Below the pieces are notes generated by a model, which made no database searches, had not been told where the DNA came from, and saw only the letters and a program-made list of their open reading frames with translations. Below are positions 48,129 through 62,000 of a stretch of 64,000 nucleotides of DNA, piece by piece. This DNA is from Phyllostachys edulis (Eukaryota; Streptophyta; Magnoliopsida; Poales; Poaceae): NCBI GenBank assembly GCA_036346405.1, contig CM070563.1, positions 32,622,816 through 32,686,815 of the forward strand, read 5' to 3'. Numbering within the stretch: the stretch's first letter is position 1; each line of letters opens with the position of its first letter. The translations under genes and the position numbers were made by a program.

Positions 48129-48136
48129 TTTTTATA
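48129..48136 (-). promoter_or_regulatory. LTR E TATA box
   Basis: TATAAAAA on the minus strand, followed by a GCTTCC-containing leader, as in LTRs B and C. Confidence 0.7.
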
Positions 48137-48962
48137 GGTAGAGGGGTGGAGAAGACCCATGGAGGGGTGAGCATGCCCATGGGCAAGGGCGGTGGAGCTC
48201 TCGGGTGTACGGGCAGGAATGGGTCGTGGCTGGGGCCAGCATGGGCGCGAAGGTGACTGGGGAGTTGACGGGGATGGTTGGACGTCGGAAAAACTAGGGG
48301 TGGTGCGATGAAACCACAGGCGCCCCAGCGATGCGCTAGTGAGGCGAGCGAAGGTGGACGAAGGTCCCTACTCGTGGGGCCCACTAGTCAGAGAGGGAGT
48401 GAGAGGGAATTAGGTTTAGGGTTTTTTTTTTATATTTAAGATGATTTGTTTGCTGAATTTTTATTATGAGCAAATGACCTCAGAATTTTATAAAACTTTT
48501 TGTGAGGATTCCTGACCTATTGTAGGTTCTTATGTAAATTTTTCAAAAGTTTTTATATTCTATGATTTTCTCTAAAATTCCTACAAATTTCTGCTATTAT
48601 GTATTTGTATGTGTTATTCTTAACAAAAATTTACATGTTTATCTATTATGTGATTTTCTCTAAAATTCCTACAAATTTATGTTATTATGTATTCAGTATG
48701 TGTTATTCTTAACAAAAATTTACATAAGTAGTTTAGTAAATTTTTCCTAGGAGATTATGCCCAACATAATTCTCTCAACTAATATTTTTACTTGGTATTA
48801 TTTAATCTCTTAAGTGCATGTTTGTTTGTCTATCATGATTTGTTTTTAAACAAAAGTTCAAATTTCAAACATGAGTAGATTTTCATACGCAATATGATCA
48901 AAAAAAATTTCTCAATGCATTTCTATTATGTATTCCCAAATCATGGATTTTGGGATGTTACA

Positions 48963-49172
48963 GTTTATTATGTAAATCTTTTAGGATTTTATATGCTCCA
49001 TGATTTTATCGAAAATTCTCACAAGTTGCTGCTTACATAGAATTCAAGTGTTTGATTTATATGAAAAGTTCAAAACCATGCCAAGATAGTTTTCCATACA
49101 TAGTAGGTTCAAAATAATTTTCCTCTGATTTTTATCCTATTACCCCAATGTTGGGATTTTTGGGATGTTACA
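48963..49172 (-). mobile_element. LTR D, 5' tip only, cut by element E
   Basis: The minus strand starts TGTAACATCCCAAAAATCCC at 49172 and runs 210 bases in the family pattern until element E starts. Its other end is not in view. Confidence 0.8.
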
Positions 49173-52100
49173 TTTACAACGCCTCACCCTCAACACCTCA
49201 GTGTCCAACAGTGACCCCAGGGCCTCACGCGAGGTCAAAGAGGACAACAAGCCCCCCAAATCGGTGCAAGGCTTTGGGTACAGCCATTTGAACCATACGA
49301 CCGCCGAGGAGGCCAACGCAGCAATCGATGTGGTGATATGTACGATTCTCATTCACTCAATACCTACATTGGTGTTATTTTATTTCGGAGCTTCTCATTC
49401 ATTCATATCTAAGAAATTTCCATGCAACAAGACATAAAAACTACATCTCTAGAAAGCATAATGGTAGTTTATTCCCCTAGGTCTGTCATAAGGGCAAAAC
49501 TCGGTTGTTTTGATGTCCAAATTGAGATCAATGGAGTAAGATTCAATGCCAACTTCATTATGATAGATACACCGGGGTTGGATATAATTCTCGAGCTAGA
49601 TTGGTTGTCCAAGCATAAGGGATGTATGGATTGCGCAGAATGGGTCGTTTCTCTTATCAACTCTGATGGAGAACGGGTCGTTTTCTCCTCCACATATGCC
49701 GCCCCATCGTAGCAGCCCACACTCAACTCCATCTCAATTCCATAGCTTGGTCAGGTGCCTATGGTATGTGAATATCCTGATGTGTTTTCGGATGAATTGC
49801 TGGGAATGCCGTCAGACCGTGACATGGAATTTGTCATTGATTTGCTACCTGGGACAACACCAATATCCAAGCGACCTTATCGAATGGCTTCTAATGAGTT
49901 GGTCAAAGTGAAGCAACAAATCAAGGAGAATTTGGAAAAGGCATTCATCCATCCTAGCTCGTCACTGTGAAGAAGCCCCGCGCTGTTCGTAAAGAAGAAA
50001 GATGACAGTATGAGGATGTGTGTCGACTACCATTCTTTAAATAAAGTTATCATCAAGAACAAATATCCTCTCCCAAGGATTGATGATTTGTTTGATCAAA
50101 CGAATGGTGCTTGTGTCTTCTCCAAGATTGATCTGAGGCTCGATTATTTCTAACTCAAGATCGGGTCGAAAGAAATTCCAAAGTCTGCATTCATCACCCG
50201 TTACGGCTTGTACGAGTACACCGTAATGTCGTTAGGACTCACCAATGCTCTCGTAAGTTTCATGAATCTTATGAATAAGATTTTTTTAGAATATTTGGAT
50301 CAGTTTGTTGTGGTCTTCATCGACGACATTCTTATCTATTCCAAGAATACAGAGGAACATGAGCAACACTTACGTATGGTACTCGACAAGTTGTGCGAAC
50401 ATCAGTTGTATGCAAAATTCAGCAAGTGTGAATTTTGGCTAAAATAAGTCGACCTCCTAGGCCATGTTCTATCGGAGGGAGGTGTGGTCATGGATCCAAG
50501 CAAAGTATGTGAAGTGCTAGCTTGGAACAACCCCACACCGTTCTAGAAGTCTAAAGCTTTCTTGGTCTAGCCAGATATTATCGCCGGTTCATTGAGAACT
50601 TCTCCAAGATCGCAAGACCAATGGCACAACTTCTTAAAAAGAAGAATAAATTTGAATGGTCAGAATCTTGTGACGAGAGCTTTTAATAATTGAAGAAAAG
50701 GCTCACAACAGCCCCAGTGCTTACTCAGCCCGACATACATAGAAGCTTTGTTGTGTATTGTGATGCATCCCGCCACAATCTCAGTTGTGTGCTGACGTAA
50801 GAGGGAAAAGTAGTGGCCTATGCCTCACATCAGTTGCGGCCTCATGAAGCTAATTATCTAACTCACAACTTGGAATTGGCAGTCGTGGTTCATGCTCTTA
50901 AGATCTGGAGGCATTACCTCTTCGGCAATCGGTGCGAAATTTATACCGATCACAAGAGCCTAAAGTATTTCTTCACGCAACTGGATCTGAACTTAAGGCA
51001 AAGAAGATGGCTCAAATTGATCAAAGACTATGATCTTGACATCCATTACCACCTTGGTAAAGCCAACGTTGTAGCCGATGCTCTCAGCCGGAAGCTTCAC
51101 TGCATAAACGTGTCAATTGAAGCGAATCAACCGACATTGCACGAGGAATTCCAAAAGCTCAACATAGAAGTGATTGAGGAGGGCTATGTTGCTGCCCTAG
51201 TGCTACAACCTACCCTCGAATCTCAGATCCAGACAACTCAACTAAAAGGTCAAACAATCACTGAAATCGAACGCGACTTGTAGGATGATAGAAAATCAGA
51301 ATTTGCTAAGAATGCGAGTGGATTGGTTATGCGTGGATAGCAGCTATATGTCCTTAATAATCATGATATCAAGGAGTCAATCCTCACAGAATCTCATGAT
51401 TCACCACTCTCCATTCACCTTGAGAGTACAAAGATGTATCGGGACCTCCAGAAGCAATTCTGGTGGCCTAGTATGAAGCGGGACATCGCCACACATGTTA
51501 CCATGTGTGACGTGTGTCAACATGTTAAGGCAGAACACCAGTGACCAACAGAGTTAATTCAGCCCCTGAATGTTCCCGAGTGGAAATAGGATGAAATTAG
51601 CATAGATTTCATAACTGGGTCGCCAAATACCCGAAATGGGCATGATTGCATATGGGTTATTGTCGGCCACCTAACGAAGGTGGCACACATCATTCTGGTT
51701 AGCACCACATATCGTGGGGATAAACTCGTGGAGCTTTACGTGAACAACATCATCCGCCTGTATGGTGTACCAAAAACAATAACTTCTGACTGAAGTCCTC
51801 AGTTCACCTCACGATTTTGGGATAACTTGCACGAATTGGGAGAAATATCTAGCGTTCGCCGATTTTTCCTACAATAATAGCTTTCAGTCAAGGCTTCAAA
51901 TATCTCCATTCGAAGCACTTTATGGGAGGAAGTGTAGAATACCTCTATTCTGGACCGAGGTCAGCGAGAGACAATTCTTTGGACCGACCATCATCCAAGA
52001 AGCGCAAGAGCACATCGACGCGATAAAAGGGCGCTTGAAGGAAGCGCAATTGCGTCAAAAGAGCTATGCCGACCACTGCCTTCACGAGCTGAGCTTTGAG

Positions 52101-52530
52101 GTGAACGATTATGTTTATATCCAAGTCTCACCACTATGAGGCATCTGCTGTTTCCAAGTTGACAGAAAACTGGCACCTCAGTACATTGGGCCGTACGAGA
52201 TCGTTGAAAGGAAAGGCGAAGTAGCATACCAGTTGGAATTTCCATCCCAACTTTCAGGTGTGCACGCCATCTTCCATGTATCACAACTCAAGAAGTGCCT
52301 CCAAACTCTGAATGAACTCACTCAGTTGGAGAACATCGATCTCCAACCGAATCTTTGTTATCGGGAGCACCCAATCCGAATCTTAGACGAACCATGCAAC
52401 ATACTCGTAGCCATGCCATCAAGATGCTAAGAGTACAATGGACTAACCACACCAAAGTCGAAGCCACGTGGGAACAAGAAGACCGCCTTAGAGTCGACTT
52501 TCCCTATTTCTTTACCGAGCGCACTGAATC
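49173..52530 (+). pseudogene. Chromovirus gag end and pol of element A, broken
   Basis: Gag tail (GYSHLNHTTAEEA), then protease (FYFGASHSFI, where D of DSGA is changed), LDIILELDWLSKHKG; reverse transcriptase (YPLPRIDDLFDQ, FSKIDLR, SLGLTNA, catalytic FIDDILIYSK at about 50316); RNase H (YCDASRHNL, YTDHKSLKYF, ADALSRK); integrase (C-x2-C in CDVCQHVK, IDFITGSP, ITSD). The core is then missing about 100-120 bases, including the block with the catalytic Glu, and resumes at FSYNNSFQ-like text (about 51865). A chromodomain-like end (VQWTNHTKVEATWEQED) closes at about 52500. Many stops (for example 49437, 49979, 50152, 50447, 50677, 51542) and frame changes. The 5' side is cut by LTR D. Confidence 0.88.
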
Positions 52531-54955
52531 TCGGGGACGAGATTCCTTATAAGTGGGGTAGGTCTATAACATTCCAAAAATCCTAATTTTGGGAAAGTAT
52601 AATGAAAATAAGTGGGTGAATAAATTTTGAGCATGTTTTGTATGGAAAACTATTTTAGCATGATTTTTGAGCTTTTTCATAAATCAAGTAGTCAAATTTC
52701 ATGCAAACAACAACTTGTAAGAATTTTGTAGAAAATCACAGAATAGATAAAATTCTGACAATACTATGTCTGGAGCCCTCACAAAAAAGTTCATAAATGT
52801 TGGACTCCATTTGCTAGGTACACAAATTTGGGAAACATTAAGCCAGTTTGAAAAATTCAAAAGCCATTTTTGCAACTACCACGGCCCATCTCGCTCGCGC
52901 CCACTCCAGCCTGGGCCAACCCCTCCAGCTAACATGCTAGGCCTGCATGTCAGCACCTTTCTTCCACCTCTCACTTTGGCCCACGCACCAGCGCAACTCC
53001 GCCGCTCGCCCCTCGTTTATCACCGATGCCCATAATTTTGTGCCTCAACCACCCCCGTCACCTCCACCTGCTCTTGCCCATGCTATCTGCCCCATTGATG
53101 TGCCGTTTTCCCACGCGGATGGAGAGACCTGAGGCTGCCTGCGAGTTTCTTGCACAACCAGTGGCGTCTCGCCACTTTTCTCATGTATTTGTCCTAGCTA
53201 CTTAAGCGCTAGAGCGCACACTGTCATCTTTAGCTCGCCCACATTCCATTTCGCGCAAACCTAAGCATGAGCGAGAACACGTGCATCGTCTCTAACACTA
53301 GTGAGCGCGCCTTCTCAGCTCTGCCGCTCTGGTGAGCTTCCTCACCCACGACACTCATGTCAATTTGATCCACGTTCATCACTCATTCCTCTCCTTTGCT
53401 CAATGCAAATTCTGGAGTACCGTAGCATGATCGCGCTCGCCTTTGTCCTCGACTGCACCCGATCTCGCCAACACGTTTCCATCACTTCGGTGAGTTTGGG
53501 CTCAAGTCCACCGTGTCATCATCTGTTCCATACCATAATGATGCATTTCCCGCACTCAATGCAGATAAACTTGCCGAGAATCCAAGCGCCGCAGCCATCT
53601 TCCTCTCTCATGGCCACCACCACCCATAGCTTCACCCTGCTTCTCTCTTTCCATTCCGCTGCTCAACATCACCGCTCATCGCGCCGTTCGCCGACGGCAA
53701 GCTCACCATGGCGCTTGACCATGCGTGTAGCTCTGCTGCTTCCTTTCTCTCTACTAGTGGGCCCATGCGATTCAAAGTTGATTAATGCTAAGTGACTGAG
53801 GTTAATGTTAATAAGTGTATGACGTGTGGGACAAGCAAAAAGTTTATTACAAATCTAATTTAAAACACAATTAGAATATGTGTCACTAACATGTGGGACC
53901 ATGCACTATTCTCGGTTTTAAAACACGTTTTAACTGACATGTGCACCCCAACTGTTAGTTAAATAAAATCAAAAATAAGTTTAATCATTTATTAATAGAT
54001 AACGAGTCTATGATATGTGGGACCGCCTCTATTTTATAAATAAAAATCCAGAGAATAAAACTACGAGTCACTGACAAGTAGGCCCCACATGTAAGTTAAT
54101 AAAATTCAAAAAAAATGATAAAAGACGCTTTCAGTTCAGAGGAGAATACGCTTTCTCAGTTGGAAAGTGTAAAACTCAGTAGAACTTAGAGGAAAATATG
54201 CCTTCTCTGTTGGAATGCATAAACCTCAGAGAATATACGTTTGACGTCACCCTTTTATTAATTTCTGGAATTTCAAAACCAAAGCAAATTGAAATGTTAA
54301 TAACTTTTGCATATGAAGTCCAAATATAATGAATCTTTTTTTTTCTAAATTAATGCTCTATCTGAATATGCAAAAATATTTGGATTTTGTTGCTGTTGAA
54401 ATTATTTTTTCTATAATTAATTTGCTTCCGGCTCTTTTGATTAGACGTTGATACATTGAACGAAATTTATGATGATCCTTCCTCCTCTTATTCAGAGTAA
54501 CCAAAGCAAGGCAAACACCACCTTTGACCATGTTCATCCTACTATTCTAATTATTATACTTCTTTTTGCAAAATCTATTATGCATGCGTGTATGTTTGCT
54601 TAAAATTACTATAATTGGGGATAACGGTAGTTATATTCCTATTCATTGCATGATCCTCCTTGAAATATTGGTATCCCTACTATTGTAGCTAATAGGTTAT
54701 GGTTTAGGTAATAGATGATGTCGATTTGGGTATTTCAAGTGTGAATATCGCACAAATGCTTAGTCGGGCTCTAGATTTACTAAAATTGGAAAATGGATGA
54801 GATGTTGAACATGAATTTCGGAGATTTTGAAATGATGGTCCAAAGGGGTTTACCACTTTAATTTTGTATAAAAATGAAAACGAAAAACTTAGTTTGTGAC
54901 GCGGGCGGGTTATATTATATTCTAGGAAGTATGAGAGGTGTATCTCACAAGTAGA

Positions 54956-56710
54956 TGTTGGACCGAAAAGGTGACTAGAGGGGGGGGGAGTGAATAGGAG
55001 CACGCTCACTTTTTCTCCTTGATTAAATTCAACACCAATTTCATTTCAGTTGCTATGGAAGCTATGAAGATCAATCTACAAGTACAGTGGAAGACTTGTA
55101 TTGAATCCAAACCAAAAACCCCAAAGCAAGAGACCAAACAGGAGTTCAAACCCTAGGCGCGGTCGGCCGACCGTAAGCATGTATAAGCGGTCGGACCGGT
55201 GGGCTGACTCTGACCGTGGCAAATGCACTGTCCGCTAAGGCGATCCCGGCTGGCGTTGTAAGGCGATCGACCGGTTGATTCGAAACGATAAAAACAGCCC
55301 GCGTACTTGATCTAACTTTTGATCTATAAATTCAAACTCTACGAAACTTGACATACACCTTCTTAAAGATATTAGAAACCTATTCCAATCAAATATCGCA
55401 GAGATCCATGCCAAAGTTCCTATCTTTTTCAGTTTGAACGAAGGGTGCTCCAAAACTGAGTAAAAAACGAAATATGATCTAGAGACTTGCTTGTGGGTGA
55501 ATGATGATCAAAATGATCCTAGATGAGTTCCCACATGTCACATCAAGTTAGATCAAGCTAAGAAACCAAGCAAAAACTCGTGGATCAAAGAAGGACTCAA
55601 AATCATCAAATAGAGAGAAGGAAAGCAAATAGACTCATCTTGAGGAATCTTTCCTTGTATTGATTTTGATATGGTATTGGTTTACAACCACTCCATCAAT
55701 GAGGACAAAGGCTCAATACATGAGCACGAAATCAAATCTAACTCTCTAGAACCCTAACCTCCAACTATCCTCTCCCTAAGCAAACTAGGGTTTCAAAACA
55801 AATGAAAGGGTTGAAGAGGTGCAACCAGCACCTTCCTCTATTTATAGTGGAGGCCTAGACCTTCTAGAAGATTGAACCCTAATGGGCCCCCGTTAAGCCC
55901 ACACACAAACGGGTCACACACGCACATATTTTAAAGTGCTGTCTTCACCTCCTCTTGACCTAATCCGCTTCACCTTGCGCCATCTTGTGCCATGGGTTGG
56001 CAAAAGGTCACCAAGGTAGTATTTGGTAAAATTACCAAAATACCCCTTCTCGATCTTTTTTGCAAAGACCGAGTCCCGTCTTCGTGAAACACTTCCATGC
56101 TTCGCCACGTGTAGGTTGATCCAACGGCTCTCATCATGTCGGCAAGTCTCTCCCATCCGGCTCCCACTGAAACCACCATGGCACTTGCACCGACCCCCAC
56201 GTCGCTTAATCCAACCCGTCGCACCGAACTGCCCGTTCAGTCACCTTTGTCCCTTATGCGCCATGCTTGACTTCATTGACCTCACCCGGCATCCCCGATC
56301 GTTCTGGACCTCAGCTCTCCAAGCTTAGTCCCGATCATCCTCACCGTTGATCGTCATTGACCTCCAAGCACCCTGCACAACAATAGACAAAGAAATCGAT
56401 TCCGAGAATAAGTTCTTCACAACTTGACCCACGTTAGTCAAAATATGCATCATGCAACACATATGCACTGAAACCAATGAACTTGACCTAACCCAACAAT
56501 CATCGCCACTTTTGGCCGATGAACAGTAGCAAAATCGGTCAGACCACCATTAATTGGCTGGTCTGACCGCGCGCCCAACGCCAGTCTAACCGCACTTGAC
56601 CTGACAGCAAACCAAACTTTGATGAAAACGCGTGTTTCAACAAACCGTTAACGACATTGCCAATTGTAACATCATCCTAAGATCGTGCACATATCCCCAT
56701 GATATCCATA
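54956..56710 (-). mobile_element. Copia-type solo LTR, 1755 bp, inserted in LTR A
   Basis: On the minus strand it starts TATGGATATCATGGGG (TG changed to TA) and ends ..TTCACTCCCCCCCC..CTCTAGTCACC..CCAACA, the usual end of SIRE-like copia LTRs. GTAGA flanks it (54951-54955 and 56711-56715). Element G at 63238 is a second copy in the opposite orientation. Confidence 0.85.
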
Positions 56711-57321
56711 GTAGATAGGGGGAGATCCTCGCTTGGGTCAATTCAGGACCGAACGTCGGTGCCACCAATATAAGCCTAAGTGTATAACCACATGTCCTAG
56801 TATGAGACGGCCTTAGCTAATTAAGTCACTGAAAATTAGCCTTGCATGTTTGTAGGCTGTTGTAGTGCGAACATGACCGAGTAGGCTTGTTCGAAGGGGC
56901 TCCCTTCACCGAGGCGTTAGGAACAAAGCTTGCCAACACAACGGTGAATGCCTCACTGAGACGGTGGTGTACCCGAGTGAAGTGAGAGTGTTCATTCGCT
57001 GGGCTAGTGCAAGGTTTGGACTAGGTGATGTAAAAGCTTCGATGCGCGCTCTAGACTACTTACCAAAGGATAGTGAGCAGTGGTATCAATGGATACCAAC
57101 AGACTAGAGAATTTGTATGTTGTGGGTAAAGTTGTACACCTCTGTAGAGTTTAAATCTATTTAAATAGCCGTGCTCGCAGTCATGAGCATGCTTATTGCA
57201 GTCACATCGGGTATAGTCTCTATTTTTGCAAAAATAGTCTTATCGGAAATGTTGGGATGGATATTTTGGATGTTGTTTAAATTAAGTGCCATGTCTATGG
57301 CTGAAAGTAAGATGTTGATCC

Positions 57322-58712
57322 TGTAACATCCCAAAATCCATATTTTGGGAATGCTTAATAGAAATGCATGGGAAAAACACTTTGATCATCTTGCATATGA
57401 AAATCTACTCATGTTTGAATTTTGAACTTTTGTTTAAAAGCAAATCATGAAATACAAACAACCATGCACTCAAAAGGAATTAGATAAAACAAAATAAAAA
57501 TAATAGGTAAGAATTATTTTGGGCATAATCTTCTAGGAAAAATTTACTAAACAACTTATGTGAAACTTTGTTAAGAATGATAAATGCAAATGCATAAGAA
57601 TAGAAACTTATGAGAATTTTAGAGAAAATCACAGAAGAGATAAAGTTCTAAAAAATTTATATAAGGAACTACATTAGGTCAGGTGCCCTCACAAAAAAGT
57701 TTCATAACATTTTGAGGTCGTTTGCTTGGTATAAAAATTCAGCAAACAAATCAGCTTGAAAAATCCAAAACCTAAACCTAATTCCTCTCTCCCTCTCGTT
57801 GACAGTGGGCCCCATCGGCAGGGACCTTCATCCACCTCGCACTCGTCCTTGGTAGTGCATGCTCATGAGCGCTTCGCCAGGGCACCCACCATTTTTGATT
57901 GCGCCACCCCTAGTTTTCGCCGTCCAATTGGCCCCATCAACTCCCCACACCCATGCCTGCCCTTCTCCTCACCCATTCCTGCCCGCAGTCACCTCGGCGC
58001 CTCCGGGAGCTTCGCCACCTTGCTCATGTTCATGCACCTCTCCCTCGCGTTTCTCCACCTGCCCCTTTATAAAAAGCCCGTCAGAGCTTCCTCTCGTCCT
58101 ATTCTTGCCATTCCTGTCACTCCTTTACCTTTTCTCCCCCTCGGTTGAGCTCAAACACACGAGAGAGCTTGAGCTCCACTTTAGCCACCGTGCCACTACC
58201 GCCATTCCTGCTGCCCTAAGGGTTTTTCTTTGCTCTATATGTGTCATCTCATGTTACAGAGAGGAAGGAACTTTTCCCCTCACTCGATTTCCTCTTTGGT
58301 CCACAGGAACTGCTGCATTGCTGTTTCTTCCTCGTCTCTGGCTGACAACATCGCCTTCATCGCCATTTCCCCCTTGGTGAACCCCAAGCCGATTATCTGC
58401 ACCAGGAGCATCCTTAGGACATCTTCAAGCTTCTCCAAGCCACCTCGAGCTTCCCCATCATCTCTAGTGAGCTCTCCACGTCAAGCTCCACTGCGCCGCC
58501 TCAGTTCTTCGTCGCTGACGATACTCCAACCACCTTCGTCCTTCCTCACGGTCCCGGTGAGCTCCTAGTGTCTTGTAGATACTCATGTGCACGCTAAATA
58601 GCCAAGGGCAACGATGTTTTCATAGAAGGCATGTAGCCCGTAGCTACTGATCATGGGACTAATACGGTATACACATAGGATCATCGGGTATTCCACGCCT
58701 GGGGGTCCGATA
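57322..58712 (+). mobile_element. Solo LTR B, same family as A, nested in LTR A
   Basis: Starts TGTAACATCCCAAAATCC and ends GGGGGTCCGATA, like LTR E. The flanks GATCC (57317-57321) and GATCG (58713-58717) agree at four of five bases. At 1391 bp it is much shorter than its relatives: a deletion near 58620-58640 removes the part between the leader and the final 80 bases. TATA box at 58067. Confidence 0.82.
58067..58074 (+). promoter_or_regulatory. LTR B TATA box
   Basis: TTATAAAA followed by GCCCGTCAGAGCTTCC, aligned with the TATA regions of LTRs C and E. Confidence 0.65.
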
Positions 58713-59078
58713 GATCGTAGCCGAGGCGGGTTACGATTTGTTATTTATCAAGTATCTGCTTGTTGATTCCTTATTTACTTAACTGCTCTTTAAATTCTGT
58801 TGCAAATTACAATGTATTGATGTGGCAAATAAAACTTGCTTAATGCTGAAAATAACTGGTAGCATATAGCCTCATCCCTTGTTAACCATTCATATATATA
58901 AATTTTGTGCTATATTACAAGTCTTGTTGAGTATGCAATGTACTCAATCTTGCTTAAATTGTTGTTCAGAGATAGAGGATGAGCCTATACCAGACGACGC
59001 GTTCTTTGAACCAAGTACCGGAGGGTTCGGTGATGGGTCTTTCTAGGACTTGTTTCTTGTCGGTTGTTTGAGGGTTTG

Positions 59079-62000
59079 TGTAACATCCCAAAATCTGAAA
59101 TTTGGGAATATGTATTATAAATGCATTATAAAAAATACTTTGACAATTTTGCATATGAAAATGTACACATCTTTCAATTTTGACTTTTGAATAAAAAGCA
59201 AATTATGAAATGCAAACAAACATGTACTCAAAAGAAATTAGATAAAACAAAGTAGAAATATTAAATAAGAGAATTATTTTGGGCATAATCTCCCAGGAAT
59301 AATTCACCAAAATATTTATGTGAAAACTTGTTAAGAAAAATAATTACAAACACATAAGAATAGAAATTTACACAAATTTTTGAGAAATTCACAGAAGGTA
59401 TAAATGTCTAAAAAAATTATAGGAGAAACTACATTAAGTAAAGAATCCTCACAAAAAATTTCATAAAATTCCTAAGTTGTTTACCTAGTACGTAAAATCA
59501 GCAAAACAATTCGGCCGAAAATCAAAACCTAAAGCCTAACTCTCCCTCTCTCTCTCCGGCAAGCGGGCCCCATGAGCAGCGACCTTCGTCCACCTCTTCT
59601 CGCTCGCCAACGCACATGCCAGCTCACACCTACGAGCTCTCCACCGCATGCCCACGGTTTCGCCCCTGGTTTCCACCGTCGAACCACCCCATCGCTTCGC
59701 CAGTCACTTCCGCGCCCATACCTGCCCGACCGTGCCACATCCCTGCCCATACACTCGAGGATGTCACCACCATTGCCTGCGGTTTCTCGAGCTCCTCCTC
59801 GCTCAACTTCGCCCCTCAACGTATATAAAGTCGTCCAGAGCTTCATTCTCTCTTTTCCTCACCAGTGCGCACCTCCCCTCCCATTTTCTCCTCCCCACTC
59901 AAGCTCAAACACAAGTAGAGCTCGCACTCCATTTCTACCATGCGCCACCACCACTGTTCTGGCCAACCCAGAGGGTTCCTCTTCACTCTAATCGCGTCAT
60001 ATCACATTCCAAAGTTCCCTAATCCTTTCCCCTCACTTGATTTCACGTTTGATCCACATGAAACACCGAATTCGAGCTTCTTCCTCGTCTCCGGTCATTT
60101 CTGCCGCCACAGTCTGATTGACTGCATCATGAGCATCACCAGGACATCTTCGAGCTTCTCCAACCTTCCCCAAGCCTTCCCATCGTCTCTAGTGACTTCT
60201 CCATGTGAAGCCCCTCGCGCCGCCAGTGAACTTCATTGCCGAGCAATCTCCGGCCACCTCCATCCTTCTTCTCGCATCTTGTATACTTCTAGTAGCATGT
60301 AGATGTTCATGCGCGCAATGTTTAGTTGGAAGAATTGCTTGTTCGACGTTTGGCTCATTGCCGTAGCAACACTGCCACCCAACGCCACCACCACCGCAGT
60401 ACAAAGACGTCTTAAGCGTACATGGAACCCATTTTGGGCATTCCCGACCGCTGTAAGCGCCACCACGCAAACACGGCGTGAGCACGAGCACCATCAGCAC
60501 CACTCTGCGTGTTTGAAATAGAACAAAGATCAGTAGCATGTCATTAAGAATGTAATATCAGTCATTAGGACAAAGTAATGATTAGCCATTAGTTAAGTTA
60601 ATGCCTGAGTCGCTAACATGTGGGACCGAGCCGGTAGATTAAAGAAAAACTTAAAACGAATCATAATCTCTAATGATTCACTGACATGCGGGTCCCACAA
60701 CTTAAACACACAGTGGGCTCTAGTCCATGGACCGGTGGACCGAGTGAGTGGACTTTAGTCCATGCGCTATTCATATGAACCCAGTCACTAACAAGTGGAC
60801 CCCACTTGTTGGGTTAATAAAGAAAATCAAAAGAAAATGTAAAATACGCTTTTAGTTTTGAGGAGAATATACTTTCCTTATTGGAAAGCATAAACCTCAA
60901 TAGTGCATGCGTAAGAATGCACTTTCTCTGTTGGAAAGCATATTTCTCATTTTCTTTGGATTTTTCAAAACAAATAGAATTCAAACCTTAATAACTTTTG
61001 CATAAAAACTCCAAATCAAATGATTTTTGTTTAAAAATTCATCTAAAATCATGAAATTCTAGAATATTTAAAAATATTTGATGTTGTTCACTGTTGAATT
61101 TTTTGGTGTTATTTAATTCGTTTCTGGCTCTTTTTGAATTAGACGTTGATTGCTCGAGTGATTATTTCGACGAACAACCAACCATATATTTAGAACATCA
61201 AGAGCAAGGCAAGAAACTCCATTTATCATGTTGATCCTAGTATTTTACTTATTGTACTTTGTGTTGTAAAATCTATTATGCATGCATGTATGTTTTGTAT
61301 GAAAATGCTATGATTGGGAAAATGGTAGTTGTAATCCTATTTGCTACACATATCTCCTTTTAATATTGATCCCTTACTCTTGTAGCCATTATAATATGGG
61401 TTAGACAATATATAATATCATTTGGGAATTTTTGAGTGCGATTATCGCACAACTGCTACTAGAACGATAGATTTTCCGAAAAATTGATAAAAGGACAATA
61501 TGTTAATTTTGAATTTGGTATAATTTGAAAAAAGTCCAGAGGGGGTACCTCTGTTATTTTGTATGAAAATAAAATGAAAAACTTAGTTTTTAGACGCGGG
61601 CGAGTTATAATGTATTTTGAAAAAGTGAGGATTGTGACTCACTTGTAGCTAAGGTGGACATTCTCACCCCTGGTTGATTAAGGACTGAAGCCAGCAATTT
61701 CGAGACTAAGACCTAATCGTACAACCGTATGTGTTAGTGTGGGATAGTCGTAGCCAACTAAGTTATCAAAAAGTAGCCTTGCATGATGAGTAGGCAGGAG
61801 ACGTGTGAGCAATTTCAATTGCCGACATAACTACGAATGCTTCACTTAACAGAGGGTATCCGGGTAAGTGAGGGCCACACTCGACGGAGGGTATTCGGGT
61901 GCGTGAGGAAACATTCGTTAGGGCTAGTGCAAGGTTAGGACTAGATGATGTAAAAGCTACGCCGCGAGCTCTAGACTACTTACCTATGGTAGTGAGCAGT

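Larger units (their letters stand above)
42967..48962 (-). mobile_element. 5' LTR of chromovirus element E, split by an insertion
   Basis: The minus strand starts TGTAACATCCCAAAATCC at 48962 and ends GGGGGTCCGATA at 42967. About 2.8 kb of LTR remains after removing the 3183 bp insertion at 43021-46203. The first 600 bases align with LTRs B and C. A TATA box (TATAAAAA, 48136-48129) sits in the expected place. Near 46320 it has the CTGACCGGCC block, and three hairpins at 46764-46882. Confidence 0.88.
52565..59078 (+). mobile_element. 3' LTR of element A, with two insertions
   Basis: Starts TATAACATTCC (from TGTAACATCCC) after the purine-rich GTGGGGTAGG. It runs to 54955, resumes at 56716-57321 after a copia-type solo LTR, then 58713-59078 after solo LTR B. 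It is cut again by LTR C at 59079, so its end is not seen. The order of blocks matches LTR C throughout. Confidence 0.85.

Noticed and set aside
57322..59078. Rearranged LTR with its end joined to its middle
   Set aside because: Better explained as solo LTR B (57322-58712) nested in LTR A, which resumes at 58713 with a near-perfect target duplication.
59572..60302. Overlapping proline/serine-rich frames as proteins
   Set aside because: They fall in the leader of LTR C, and equivalent frames in LTRs A and B are not conserved in length or phase.
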